Shown piece by piece: positions 7,695 through 15,150 of a DNA stretch of 34,853 nt (within the stretch, counting starts at the first letter, position 1; every line of letters starts with the position of its first letter). The stretch is from Sulfurimonadaceae bacterium (lineage in GTDB: Bacteria; Campylobacterota; Campylobacteria; Campylobacterales; Sulfurimonadaceae). The stretch lies in NCBI GenBank assembly GCA_016744905.1, contig JADGDM010000027.1, positions 1 through 34,853 of the forward strand. Direction: 5' to 3'. The notes under the pieces are model-generated. The model had not been told where the DNA came from. It ran no database searches and was given only the letters and a program-made list of their open reading frames with translations. A program made the translations under genes and the position numbers.

Positions 7695-9110
7695 ATGCAG
7701 TGGTTTTTTTCATCTATAATAGTAGTTTTCTTTTTTTCGTGTGGCTCTTCAAGTGTTGTTGTACCAGAGGATACTAATAGTAAAATAGTAGATAGTAATT
7801 TAAGTGAAATAAATACGACGCTAAAAACTTTGAGTACATCCTCTGATATATTAGAAGTATGTGATATTGAACAAAAAATTGAAGACTTAGAAAAGTTAAA
7901 TCAAGATATAGATATTTACTCTGATAATCTAGAAAATAGAGATTCTATTTTAGATATCCAAAAACATTACAATGAACATTACTTTCAGCCGTGGAAAATC
8001 AGTGAAAACCCTGATAGTTTAGAGACTATAAAATGGACGTTTCGCAGTTATACTCCAGGTAAAATGTATGGTGAAAACCTTAAACTGATTAAAGATGAGT
8101 GGTTTGATCATATGTTGGAAAAATCAAATTTCGAATCTTACGGGACAGTTAAGAAACGTGCTATGACACTGCATTATAGTAGTTTAAGAAATTTCCCAAC
8201 ACATAAACCAGCTTTTAAAGACCCAAGTATTGCAGGGGAGGGTTTCCCTTTTGATTATATACAAAATAGCGGCGTCCATGCAAATGAACCTCTATTTGTT
8301 TCGCACTACTCTAAAGACGGATCTTGGGTTTATGTCTTTAGTGCCTACGCAACAGGGTGGTTGCGTGCTTATGAAATAGCGTATCTTCCTCAATCTCACC
8401 TAGATAAATACATGCAAGCAAAACAAGTTGTTTTAATGAGTGATTCTTATCCTATATATGATTTAAAAGGAAGATTTGTTTTTAAATCTCGCATTGGTAT
8501 GCGCCTTCCTCTCATCTCTGTAGATAAGGACTCATATATAGCCTTAGCAATCACATCAGGCCGTAATCAAAGAGCCATCTATACCAAGGTCAGAGTTTCA
8601 AAGTCCGTTGCTAATGGAGGCACTCTAAATTTAAATTCTAACAACCTCTCTTTAATTGGTAGTGAAGTCTTTGATAGTAAATATGGTTGGGGTGGACTTT
8701 ACGAAGAGAGAGATTGCTCTTCTACACTCCGTGACATGTATTCTGCCTTTGGTATTTGGCTTCCACGTAACTCGACACAGCAGTCAAAGATTGGTAAAAA
8801 GATAGATTTGTCTATGTATACTGATAGTATAAAAAAATTAGAGGCGATTAAAGTTCAAGGAAAAGCTTTTGAGACACTATTATATAGAAAAGGGCATATA
8901 TTATTATATTTAGGAACGTATGAAGATAAGGTTTTAGTCATGCATAATATGTGGGGTGTAAAAACGAAAAAAAATGATATTTATGGTCGTAAGATTGTTG
9001 GAAAAACAGTTATTAGCACACTGAGTATTGGTCAACATTTAAGTAATGTTGATAAAGAGAACTTGATGATAGAAAAAATTGAGAGTATGAATATTATTAC
9101 GCAGAGATAA
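7695..9110 (+). CDS. Lipoprotein SH3/NlpC-P60 cell-wall peptidase
   Basis: A 471-residue envelope protein. The N-terminus has a hydrophobic segment ending in FFFSCGSSS, a plausible lipoprotein cleavage site at Cys16. A helical stabilising region (to about 110) is followed by SH3-like domains (about 140-310; for example SKDGSWVYVFSAYATGW) and a C-terminal NlpC/P60 domain. The probable catalytic Cys341 is in ERDCSSTLRD, His401 in KGHILLYLG, and a third polar residue may be His417. This matches the multi-domain SH3b-NlpC/P60 peptidoglycan endopeptidase family that cleaves stem peptides. It is co-directional with the S24 regulator (10-nt gap), so it may be co-regulated. Its end faces the next gene with only a 4-nt gap. 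Confidence 0.85.
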   Translation: MQWFFSSIIVVFFFSCGSSSVVVPEDTNSKIVDSNLSEINTTLKTLSTSSDILEVCDIEQKIEDLEKLNQDIDIYSDNLENRDSILDIQKHYNEHYFQPWKISENPDSLETIKWTFRSYTPGKMYGENLKLIKDEWFDHMLEKSNFESYGTVKKRAMTLHYSSLRNFPTHKPAFKDPSIAGEGFPFDYIQNSGVHANEPLFVSHYSKDGSWVYVFSAYATGWLRAYEIAYLPQSHLDKYMQAKQVVLMSDSYPIYDLKGRFVFKSRIGMRLPLISVDKDSYIALAITSGRNQRAIYTKVRVSKSVANGGTLNLNSNNLSLIGSEVFDSKYGWGGLYEERDCSSTLRDMYSAFGIWLPRNSTQQSKIGKKIDLSMYTDSIKKLEAIKVQGKAFETLLYRKGHILLYLGTYEDKVLVMHNMWGVKTKKNDIYGRKIVGKTVISTLSIGQHLSNVDKENLMIEKIESMNIITQR

Positions 9111-9114
9111 ACTC

Positions 9115-9420
9115 TTAAGTAATAATATCTAGAAGTGAACCAAGCATTTGATCTTGTGTTTGGATTGCTTTAATATTAACTTCATTTACGTTTTCGATGA
9201 CGACTTGATCTGTAATCTCTTTATTAAGATCCGTTTGTGAAGTAGCACTACCATTATCACTGGAGAGTGAACTCTTAGCTTGAATACTTCCTCCTGCATC
9301 ACTAATATTGGTCTTTGTTGGTACAAATCCATCTGTATTTACATTGGCAACATTATGGGCATTGTTATTCATAAAAGTTTGATTGGCTTGAAGAGATGAG
9401 ACATTAGCTGAAATATTCAT
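9115..9420 (-). CDS. Miniature flagellar rod/hook-family protein
   Basis: A 101-residue protein with both halves of the flagellar axial D0 domain. The N-terminal rod signature is NNAHNVANVNTDGFVPTK (residues 18-35). The C-terminal helix DLNKEITDQVVIENVNEVNI is followed by KAIQTQDQMLGSLLDI, the usual FlgC/FlgG ending. The centre, where D1/D2 domains normally sit, is only about 30 Ser/Asp-rich residues. It is shorter than FlgB or FlgC, which makes it a minimal rod-like subunit or a regulator of rod assembly. The ribosome site AAAGGAAACTC is good. It is not beside other flagellar genes and no sigma-54 box was seen upstream. Confidence 0.85.
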   Translation of the reverse strand: MNISANVSSLQANQTFMNNNAHNVANVNTDGFVPTKTNISDAGGSIQAKSSLSSDNGSATSQTDLNKEITDQVVIENVNEVNIKAIQTQDQMLGSLLDIIT

Positions 9421-9504
9421 AAGAGTTTCCTTTTTTTTAGCTATATATATTATATGTACTTATAGCTGATGAATGTGTTAAGGAAAAATATTAGTAGTGT
9501 AGGG

Positions 9505-9524
9505 CTAGCGCGCCAGCGCGCTAG
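9505..9524. terminator. GC-rich hairpin downstream of dapD
   Basis: An 8-bp perfect stem CTAGCGCG / CGCGCTAG with a four-base loop, 12 nt beyond the dapD stop. It is strikingly GC-rich for this DNA. No T-run follows directly on the minus strand, so it may be a transcript-stabilising or Rho-independent-like hairpin rather than a standard terminator. The stretch 9421-9536 holds nothing else recognisable apart from the upstream region of the mini-rod gene. Confidence 0.5.
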
Positions 9525-9536
9525 AAGAAAAAAGGA

Positions 9537-10733
9537 TTAGTGTAAATCAGCGTTTAGCTTGATCTCTCTAGTTGAACGTGAAGCAGTTACTTCACCAGTC
9601 ATAGAGTTTTGACGGAAGTGAAGTCCATTAAGACCTGCAAGTTGTTTTCCTTTGAAAACTTCACCAACCAATGTCATCTTTGCATTTACTTCATTGATTT
9701 TTTCTAATGCATCTGGATAAACACCAATTTTAGTACCTTCTAGGATAGAGATACCTGCATCAATAATACAAGCATCACCTAAGGGAATACCACAAACTGA
9801 GTTTGCGCCAAGAAGACAGTTTTTACCAACAGAGATAGGATTACCATCGGTTCCTGATAATACACCTAGAATAGAAGCGCCACCACCAACATCTGAACCA
9901 TCACCAACGATAGCAGAACTTGAGATACGGCCTTCTACCATACTCACACCTGTTGTACCAGCATTAAAATTGATGTAGCTTGATCCTGGCATTACTGTTG
10001 TTCCTGCGTGTAATTGTGCACCAAAACGTACTTTCGCAGTTTCTAAGATACGTGTGTTGTCTGCTGGAATGATGTGTTGTAAAAATCTTGGGAATTTATC
10101 AACAAAGTCAACATGTGGATATTCATTAGCAAATTTAAGTTCAATCTCATACGCTCTTAAATAATCAAGTTCGATTGGTTGACCCGCTGACCATGCTACA
10201 TTTGGAAGTGCACCAAATGCACCATTTAAATTAAGACTTCTTAATTCTGCTTTTGCAAGCGAGAGAGCATATAATTTAAGATACGTTGCTTCTACGCTAA
10301 TACAAGCAGTATCTTCAAAGATAAATACAATTCTAAATTCACCTTCGCGCATACCTGCTTCTTTGATCTGAGCATAGAGATTAGAGATCACTTGGATATT
10401 TTTGTGTGCATCACCAAAAGCTTCATCTGAGTACGGTGTAAAAGCTTTTAGACAAGACTCTAAAAATGGTAGATTTACATTACATACTACTTCTGATTGT
10501 GTACTATCAACGGTAATACCTTGCTCACGTAAAGCTTCCATGAAAATGGCTGCACTACCAAAGTTTTCACCCCAGTTAACAACTGGATACGTTGCTTGAA
10601 GAACTTTATCCGAGTTAAGTTGACCAACATCTACACGAGCGATACCAAAACCTACAGGGTCTTTATAGTTAGGTTTAGATTTAATCTCTGTGATTAGGGC
10701 TTTAAATTGATCTTCTGTTTGAATGATATCCAT
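9537..10733 (-). CDS. dapD: Tetrahydrodipicolinate N-succinyltransferase DapD (long form)
   Basis: Transfers succinyl from succinyl-CoA to tetrahydrodipicolinate in the lysine/diaminopimelate pathway, so it feeds peptidoglycan synthesis. The 398-residue length is the long form found in Campylobacterota, not the 274-residue E. coli type. A long N-terminal domain (about 1-220) precedes a left-handed beta-helix with hexapeptide repeats (MPGSSYINFNAGTTGVSMVE, then GRISSSAIVGDGSDVGGGAS and KNCLLGANSVCGIPLGDACI). It ends with a short C-terminal cap. ATG 10733 has AAGAGAG upstream. It is a single-gene unit. Confidence 0.94.
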   Translation of the reverse strand: MDIIQTEDQFKALITEIKSKPNYKDPVGFGIARVDVGQLNSDKVLQATYPVVNWGENFGSAAIFMEALREQGITVDSTQSEVVCNVNLPFLESCLKAFTPYSDEAFGDAHKNIQVISNLYAQIKEAGMREGEFRIVFIFEDTACISVEATYLKLYALSLAKAELRSLNLNGAFGALPNVAWSAGQPIELDYLRAYEIELKFANEYPHVDFVDKFPRFLQHIIPADNTRILETAKVRFGAQLHAGTTVMPGSSYINFNAGTTGVSMVEGRISSSAIVGDGSDVGGGASILGVLSGTDGNPISVGKNCLLGANSVCGIPLGDACIIDAGISILEGTKIGVYPDALEKINEVNAKMTLVGEVFKGKQLAGLNGLHFRQNSMTGEVTASRSTREIKLNADLH

Positions 10734-10855
10734 GTTTACTCTCTTAGTTAGAATTTATTTTTGGAATTTTATCATATTATTTATTTCCATTAACTTCGTA
10801 AGGCTTAAAATTTATTTTTAATTTATCTTCTGTGTTTTAATATATTTCTAAAAGG

Positions 10856-10861
10856 TATAAT
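10856..10861 (+). promoter_or_regulatory. -10 box for the ankyrin gene
   Basis: TATAAT in AAGGTATAATTTTAG, 31 nt before ATG 10893. The divergent intergenic stretch 10734-10892 is otherwise very AT-rich with no clear repeat. Confidence 0.5.
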
Positions 10862-10892
10862 TTTAGTAATTTTAAAGCAGTATAGGGCACTT

Positions 10893-11360
10893 ATGAACGA
10901 ATGGAATACACTACTACAAGATAATAATTATGTTGGTATTAAACAGTATATTAAAAAAGGTGCAGACTTGAATGACACCAATGAATCAGAAGAGTCTGTT
11001 TTAATGGTTGCTATTATGAAACGCTGCGATAAAGAAATTATTGATCTTTTAATAGACGCTGGTGCTGATAAGTATGATTTTGATGCAGAAGGGGTGAGCA
11101 TATTCGATTACAGTATTACATATAATAATATGGATCTATTTAAGCAGCTCATTGAAGAGGGCATAGATATAAACAATACCAGACGTAAAAGCGGGTTTAC
11201 TGCTCTTATGGGTGCGGTATGTTATTCTAGAGGTGAAATGTTTGATATCTTATTGAAAAAAGGTGCCAATACAGAAGTACGTGATGCAAAAGGTTTTCAA
11301 GCATTAGATTTTGCACGAAAAATGAATAAAAAGAGAATGCTAGAAAAATTAACGAAGTAA
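10893..11360 (+). CDS. Ankyrin-repeat protein
   Basis: A 155-residue protein made almost entirely of four to five ankyrin repeats. They are visible as ESVLMVAIMKRCDKEIIDLL, then IDAGADKYDFDAEGVSIFDY, FTALMGAVCYSRGEMFDILL and KKGANTEVRDAKGFQALDFA. No signal peptide or catalytic domain is present, so it is probably a cytoplasmic protein-binding module. The promoter box lies directly upstream. It is followed by the hemerythrin-PAS gene on the same strand, but a separate regulatory region of 78 nt lies between them, so co-transcription is not assured. The partner is unknown. Confidence 0.85.
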   Translation: MNEWNTLLQDNNYVGIKQYIKKGADLNDTNESEESVLMVAIMKRCDKEIIDLLIDAGADKYDFDAEGVSIFDYSITYNNMDLFKQLIEEGIDINNTRRKSGFTALMGAVCYSRGEMFDILLKKGANTEVRDAKGFQALDFARKMNKKRMLEKLTK

Positions 11361-11369
11361 CTTTACTTC

Positions 11370-11383
11370 TTGATATAACTCAA
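11370..11383 (+). promoter_or_regulatory. CRP/FNR-like box before the hemerythrin-PAS gene
   Basis: TTGATATAACTCAA matches the FNR pattern TTGAT-N4-ATCAA at nine of ten specified bases. Its centre is about 40 nt upstream of the transcription start expected from the TATATT at 11404-11409, the position of a class II activator site. The identity of the regulator is inference. Confidence 0.5.
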
Positions 11384-11390
11384 TGTGACG

Positions 11391-11428
11391 GTTTAAATAT
11401 TACTATATTCTTCTGGTAATATTTAAAC
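11391..11428. repeat. 13-bp perfect inverted repeat overlapping the promoter and leader of the hemerythrin-PAS gene
   Basis: GTTTAAATATTAC and GTAATATTTAAAC flank a 12-nt loop that contains the probable -10 box TATATT. The right arm ends immediately before the AAGG ribosome site. It could be an operator for a repressor, or a hairpin at the 5' end of the transcript or at the end of the ankyrin transcript. Confidence 0.65.
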
Positions 11429-11438
11429 AAGGCTTTTT

Positions 11439-12425
11439 ATGAGTGAATTTTTAAACAATGACAAGACGTCCACACTAGATGGACAATATCCCGATGGCCA
11501 CCCTATCCGTGTTTACTTAGAAGAAAACTTTCTAATACGTGACTACATTGCGCAGTTTAGCGTTATGAACCCTCCTGATCATTATGAACTTATCCAAGAC
11601 CTTTTTTTGAAGTTATCTAAAGTAGAAAAGCATTTTACACGTAAAGAAAATCAACTTTTCCCTTATTTAGAAAAATATGGCTGGACGAGTCCCTCTCAGA
11701 ATATGTGGGCTTTTCATAATGACATTCGTGTACTTATTAAAGAGGCGCGTATTGCTATAGAGAGTAAAGATGAACACATGATGGTTCCAATTACTGCAGT
11801 TTGTGATTCTTTACATCATATTTTACAAGTAGAAGAGGGCAGACTCTTTCCCCGTGCAATGGAGATGCTCAGTGAGGATGATTGGAAAGAGTTCTATGAG
11901 GGTGATAAAGAAATTGGCTGGATGTTTGAAGTCGATCCTTCTCAATACCCAGCACCTGAGTATATTCATCCAGGAGAAGATAAACAAAGAAAGAAATTAC
12001 CTTTTGGTATAGATGATAAGACACATTATGATGAAGGGTATCTCACACCAGAGCAGGTAAATTCTATCTTTAAATATATACCTGTTGATATTACTTATGT
12101 TGATGAAAATGATAGAGTTGTTTTTTATAATCGCGGTGATGATAGAGTTTTTCCTCGCTCCGCTGGAATTATTGGTCGAGAGGTGAAATTTTGTCATCCG
12201 CCGAAGTCAGTAGGACAAGTATTGATGATTTTAGAAGAGTTTAAAAAAGGAACGCAGAATGTTGCAGAGTTCTGGATTCAATTTAAAGGGAAGTTTGTAC
12301 ATATCAGATATTTTGCGGTACGTGATGAAAATGAAGTATACAAGGGCGTTATTGAGATGAGTCAAGATGTGACGGATATCAGAGCATTAGAGGGTGATAA
12401 ACGTCTTTTAGATTGGGATGTTTAG
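11439..12425 (+). CDS. Hemerythrin (HHE) and PAS domain protein, DUF438-like
   Basis: A 328-residue cytoplasmic protein. Residues 20-170 form an HHE hemerythrin-like four-helix domain with His/Glu ligands in GHPIRVYLEEN, EKHFTRKENQLFPYLEKYGW, WAFHNDIR and HHILQVEEGRLFP, which should bind a di-iron centre. Residues 200-325 form a PAS domain with the DUF438-type motif REVKFCHPPKSVGQVLMIL, and it ends like a PAS-PAC segment (GVIEMSQDVTDIRALEGDKR). Proteins of this type are thought to sense or handle O2 or NO. The CRP/FNR-like site upstream fits that role. There is no output domain, so signalling would be by protein contact. AAGG lies before the ATG. Confidence 0.88.
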   Translation: MSEFLNNDKTSTLDGQYPDGHPIRVYLEENFLIRDYIAQFSVMNPPDHYELIQDLFLKLSKVEKHFTRKENQLFPYLEKYGWTSPSQNMWAFHNDIRVLIKEARIAIESKDEHMMVPITAVCDSLHHILQVEEGRLFPRAMEMLSEDDWKEFYEGDKEIGWMFEVDPSQYPAPEYIHPGEDKQRKKLPFGIDDKTHYDEGYLTPEQVNSIFKYIPVDITYVDENDRVVFYNRGDDRVFPRSAGIIGREVKFCHPPKSVGQVLMILEEFKKGTQNVAEFWIQFKGKFVHIRYFAVRDENEVYKGVIEMSQDVTDIRALEGDKRLLDWDV

Positions 12426-12442
12426 TGTGGATTTAAATGAGT

Positions 12443-12631
12443 TTAAAAAAACTTACCTTGATTTTCATTGTCAAGTGGTTTTCTCTTCTCTTTGGCCAAC
12501 CAGTCTTGTAGGAGTTTTTCAACAACCTTACTAAGACTCATTTTATAACGTTGACGTGAATATTTCATCGCATCATCCCATGTCTGTCTGTCTACTAATA
12601 AGGAGCGAGTAACCTCGTCTTTTGGTTTCAT
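12443..12631 (-). CDS. Small ribbon-helix-helix-like protein
   Basis: A 62-residue basic protein. A short strand-like segment (EVTRSLLVDRQTWDDAMKYS) is followed by two helices (MSLSKVVEKLLQDWLAKEKR), the pattern of Arc/CopG ribbon-helix-helix DNA-binding proteins and of antitoxins. ATG 12631 has AAAAGGCAC just upstream. A 12-bp palindrome lies over its likely transcription start, consistent with autorepression. No toxin is visible beside it. The upstream minus-strand gene is a DUF6166-HTH protein, so a two-gene regulatory pair is possible but unproven. Confidence 0.7.
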   Translation of the reverse strand: MKPKDEVTRSLLVDRQTWDDAMKYSRQRYKMSLSKVVEKLLQDWLAKEKRKPLDNENQGKFF

Positions 12632-12647
12632 GGATGTGCCTTTTCTT

Positions 12648-12669
12648 AACTATATAGTTTATTATATAG
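12648..12669 (-). promoter_or_regulatory. Promoter/operator of the ribbon-helix-helix gene
   Basis: On the minus strand TATAAT (12661-12666) is followed by the 12-bp perfect palindrome AACTATATAGTT (12648-12659), which would cover the transcription start. TATATAG occurs twice, 12 nt apart, as a direct repeat. Such spaced half-sites suit ribbon-helix-helix dimers. Confidence 0.4.
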
Positions 12670-12702
12670 TAATATTCCTTTTATTACAAAGGTATGACAC
12701 TG

Positions 12703-13269
12703 CTATACATTGACCAGTTGTATCAAGTCCTTAAACTTATCGACTATTTCTTGATTTTGTTTATTTTTTTGATAAAACTCTATCGCTTTTTTACCCAAAC
12801 GTGGAATTTCATTTTTAACAGCCCAAGAACTGACTGTTCCCTCTGGTATTTCCAAAATCTGTGCCAGTTTTTTTTGCGTGATGCCTAAGCTTTTACAGGC
12901 TTCTTTAACAACATTAGTAGAGTTAGGATCTTTTTTCTTTTTAGGAAGCTCATTTTCTAATGGTTTTTGTGCATGAATCCATGGGATAATATCGCTACTT
13001 TCTAGTATCCAATTTTTTGGAGAGAGGTTTTTTATGACATCTTTCGCAAATTCAGTTTTGTAAACCTTGGCGAACTCTTCACCTTTGATTTCATAAAGAA
13101 TGGCAAAGGCAAGTTGGAGAGGACCAGATCCCATATATCCCCAATCAAACCCATCTCTTGCGTGAGAGAATATTTCAAAGCGTGGATTTAGTTCCAACTC
13201 GTTGAGTGTGACATATTTGTGACCTAATAGGGTTTTATGACCTTTAAATATACGGTGTTTTTTTGGCAT
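12703..13269 (-). CDS. DUF6166-like plus helix-turn-helix protein
   Basis: A 188-residue protein of two parts. Residues 1-100 resemble DUF6166 (GFDWGYMGSGPLQLAFAILY, then the WILESSDIIPWIH ending), a domain of unknown function. Residues 115-180 form an XRE/Cro-type helix-turn-helix (ACKSLGITQKKLAQILEIPE, then GTVSSWAVKNEIPRLGKKA). A Lys/Pro-rich linker joins them. The combination suggests a DNA-binding regulator with a ligand or partner domain, perhaps plasmid- or phage-derived. No strong ribosome site precedes ATG 13269 beyond a GGTTACTTC stretch. The DUF6166 label rests on motif recall. Confidence 0.7.
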   Translation of the reverse strand: MPKKHRIFKGHKTLLGHKYVTLNELELNPRFEIFSHARDGFDWGYMGSGPLQLAFAILYEIKGEEFAKVYKTEFAKDVIKNLSPKNWILESSDIIPWIHAQKPLENELPKKKKDPNSTNVVKEACKSLGITQKKLAQILEIPEGTVSSWAVKNEIPRLGKKAIEFYQKNKQNQEIVDKFKDLIQLVNV

Positions 13270-13277
13270 GAAGTAAC

Positions 13278-13415
13278 CTAAATTTTAAATGTGTAGTTAT
13301 TATGTTTTTTGTGCGAGGATGTAGATTTTTTATCAACTTCACTATTTTTTAGAGTGATTCGATAAATGACATAAGAAGCGCTCACTAATATTAATAGTAA
13401 TAAAAGATATGTCAT
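13278..13415 (-). CDS. Small single-pass membrane protein (45 residues)
   Basis: ATG 13415 has a strong ribosome site, GGAGCCTCAT. The product has one N-terminal hydrophobic helix (TYLLLLLILVSASYVIYRI, residues 2-20) followed by a basic, His- and Asn-rich tail of 25 residues. It lies 54 nt downstream of the CinA-like gene and 8 nt before the DUF6166-HTH gene on the same strand, so these may share a transcript. No family is recognised. Confidence 0.6.
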   Translation of the reverse strand: MTYLLLLLILVSASYVIYRITLKNSEVDKKSTSSHKKHNNYTFKI

Positions 13416-13469
13416 ATGAGGCTCCTTATAAGTGATTATTAAACTATATCGTCATTTATTATAGCAATA

Positions 13470-14225
13470 TTAAATAGATTTGTTAGATAAGAGCTTAAAA
13501 GTAACCTTGTTTTTGATTAAATGCGCCGTAAAGTTACTAAACTCATTTTTTAATAATTCTTCGTTGAAAGAAGATAAAGAGAGCTCAACATGTGGTTTTG
13601 AGTTTTTAAACATAGGTAAAGAAGAGAGTTCAATCTCACTAGAAAGGGCTTTCATTAGGTGTATGAGAGAATCTTCACTTGTTTCAGCCAATAGTGTGTA
13701 TCTTGATGTTTGTTCCTTTTTTGGTACAAAAGTGCGAATAGCTTCATCAACCATGGGATGTGACATTTCAGGAAAGCCAGGCATGAAGAAAAAACGGTCT
13801 TCTAAATAATAACCAGACATATTATTTACTGGATTTTTAAGAAGCGCCGCTCCCTTTGGTAAGTCTGACATAAAGATACGGTTGGGATAGGCTTTCTCTC
13901 TAAAACGCTCAAGGATATCTTTCTGAAACTGTTCATGACGAACCAGCGGACTAGAAGTGAAAATATCAGCGGAGATAGCGCGGGTTAAATCATCAGGCGT
14001 TGATCCTATACCACCAAAACTAAACATCATGGAGTTTGGATCATCCAAAATCATTTTATACGTACGTTTGATTAATTCAACATCATCTTTAAGGATAACA
14101 CTAAAAAAAAGTTCATCACCATTTTGAAGTAGAGCATTTTTTATAAATTCAAAGTGTGCGTCAATACGTCTACCATTTAAAATCTCTGTTCCGATAATTA
14201 CTGCATAAAAGTTAGTTTTTTTCAT
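13470..14225 (-). CDS. CinA/MoaB-like (MoCF-domain) protein
   Basis: A 251-residue protein with the molybdopterin-binding MoaB/CinA N-terminal fold (FYAVIIGTEILNGRRIDAHF, then the nucleotide-loop-like FSFGGIGSTPDDLTRAISAD). A smaller C-terminal region of about 90 residues follows. The C-terminal nicotinamide-nucleotide amidase domain of full CinA is absent, so this is the short 'competence/damage-inducible protein A' type. A longer frame begins at ATG 14255, but a TATAAT at 14232-14237 would place the transcription start at or next to ATG 14225, so I chose 14225. It is divergent from the acidic-protein gene. Confidence 0.8.
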   Translation of the reverse strand: MKKTNFYAVIIGTEILNGRRIDAHFEFIKNALLQNGDELFFSVILKDDVELIKRTYKMILDDPNSMMFSFGGIGSTPDDLTRAISADIFTSSPLVRHEQFQKDILERFREKAYPNRIFMSDLPKGAALLKNPVNNMSGYYLEDRFFFMPGFPEMSHPMVDEAIRTFVPKKEQTSRYTLLAETSEDSLIHLMKALSSEIELSSLPMFKNSKPHVELSLSSFNEELLKNEFSNFTAHLIKNKVTFKLLSNKSI

Positions 14226-14231
14226 GTCTAA

Positions 14232-14237
14232 ATTATA
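14232..14237 (-). promoter_or_regulatory. -10 box suggesting a leaderless CinA-like mRNA
   Basis: TATAAT on the minus strand ends 6 nt before ATG 14225, so transcription would begin at or next to the start codon. No ribosome site precedes that ATG. Confidence 0.45.
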
Positions 14238-14280
14238 GCTAATTTTCAGTATCATTACACACTTAATATAAAGGACAGAT

Positions 14281-14553
14281 ATGTCAAACCTAATTACACT
14301 TGAAAAGTTAATTAACGAAGAAGTTATGCCAGATTTAGAAGATGCTATGGATGAGATTTTTGCACTCGTTGCAGATAAAAAATCATCTCCAGAAGATGAA
14401 GATGAGTTAAAAGAGTATAGAGAGTTTAAAAAAGAACTTGAAGAACTTTTGATGGATATCCAATCAGGTGAAATCGAAGAAGATGAGTGCGGTGAAATTA
14501 TTGAAGAGATTAATCAGATGCAAAAAGAAGCTGAAGGTCAGATAGAAGAGTAA
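14281..14553 (+). CDS. Small highly acidic protein
   Basis: A 90-residue, strongly acidic, helical protein (for example KKSSPEDEDELKEYREFKKE and SGEIEEDECGEIIEEINQMQ). More than a third of its residues are Asp or Glu. It has no signal peptide or membrane segment. AAAGGACAGAT gives a good ribosome site. It is convergent with adk, and a shared hairpin lies over the adk stop. Acidity suggests a protein- or RNA polymerase-binding helper or a nucleic-acid mimic, but the family is not recognised. Confidence 0.8.
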   Translation: MSNLITLEKLINEEVMPDLEDAMDEIFALVADKKSSPEDEDELKEYREFKKELEELLMDIQSGEIEEDECGEIIEEINQMQKEAEGQIEE

Positions 14554-14574
14554 ATCTAGGGTAAAGCCTAGATT
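14553..14574. terminator. Bidirectional hairpin between the acidic-protein gene and adk
   Basis: An 8-bp stem AATCTAGG / CCTAGATT with a 6-nt loop, starting at the last base of the plus-strand gene's stop codon. It includes the adk stop codon TAG on the other strand. T-rich DNA follows it on the plus strand. It probably ends both convergent transcripts. Confidence 0.55.
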
Positions 14575-15140
14575 TTAGATTTAATAAATGTTTCCATTTC
14601 TAAAACTATCTCTTCGATTGTTCGTTCACCACTGATATTTTTTAGTAGTGATTTTTCACTGTAAAAGTCTTGAATTATTTTTAGTGGATCGGTGTAGACT
14701 TTCATACGATTATCAAAAACTTCATTATTATCATCCGCTCCACGAGCGCGCCCAAGAACACGGTCACGTGCAGTCTCTTCACTCACTTCAACTTCAATAA
14801 CACTGACAAGCTTAACAGAGTCTTCAGTTTGAAGATATTTATCGAGCGTTAAAAGTTGCTCTTCACTTCGAGGATAACCATCTAAGATAACGACATCATT
14901 AGGGGCTGATTTAATGGCGACCACAATAGTCTCGATAACAATTTCGATAGGAACAATGTTCCCCTTAGAGATAAAACTATTAATAGTCTTACCACGTTCA
15001 CTTTCAGAAGCCACTTCGGCGCGTAACATATCTCCTGTTGAGAAGTGATTGATAATATCGCTGTTTTGCTCAGCAATAATCTCTGCATCGGTTGTTTTTC
15101 CTGATCCTGGCGCGCCAATAATTAAAAATAGTTTCTTCAT
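14568..15140 (-). CDS. adk: Adenylate kinase Adk (short form)
   Basis: Catalyses ATP + AMP = 2 ADP. The 190-residue length is the short type without the zinc-binding LID insertion. Motifs are the P-loop GAPGSGKTT (residues 9-17), the AMP-binding [23 protein letters not shown], and a short LID region [12 protein letters not shown]. It is on the same strand as aspS and 10 nt downstream of it, so the two are co-transcribed, as in many relatives. Confidence 0.96.
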   Translation of the reverse strand: MKKLFLIIGAPGSGKTTDAEIIAEQNSDIINHFSTGDMLRAEVASESERGKTINSFISKGNIVPIEIVIETIVVAIKSAPNDVVILDGYPRSEEQLLTLDKYLQTEDSVKLVSVIEVEVSEETARDRVLGRARGADDNNEVFDNRMKVYTDPLKIIQDFYSEKSLLKNISGERTIEEIVLEMETFIKSKI

Positions 15141-15150
15141 AAGTCTCTCT

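Noticed and set aside
7028-9110. Prophage remnant
   Set aside because: The CI/S24 regulator is phage-like, but no integrase, structural gene or attachment repeat is present in the surroundings.
12694-12888. Plus-strand 64-codon ORF antisense to the HTH gene
   Set aside because: Its hydrophobic look comes from the A-rich minus strand, and no ribosome site precedes it.
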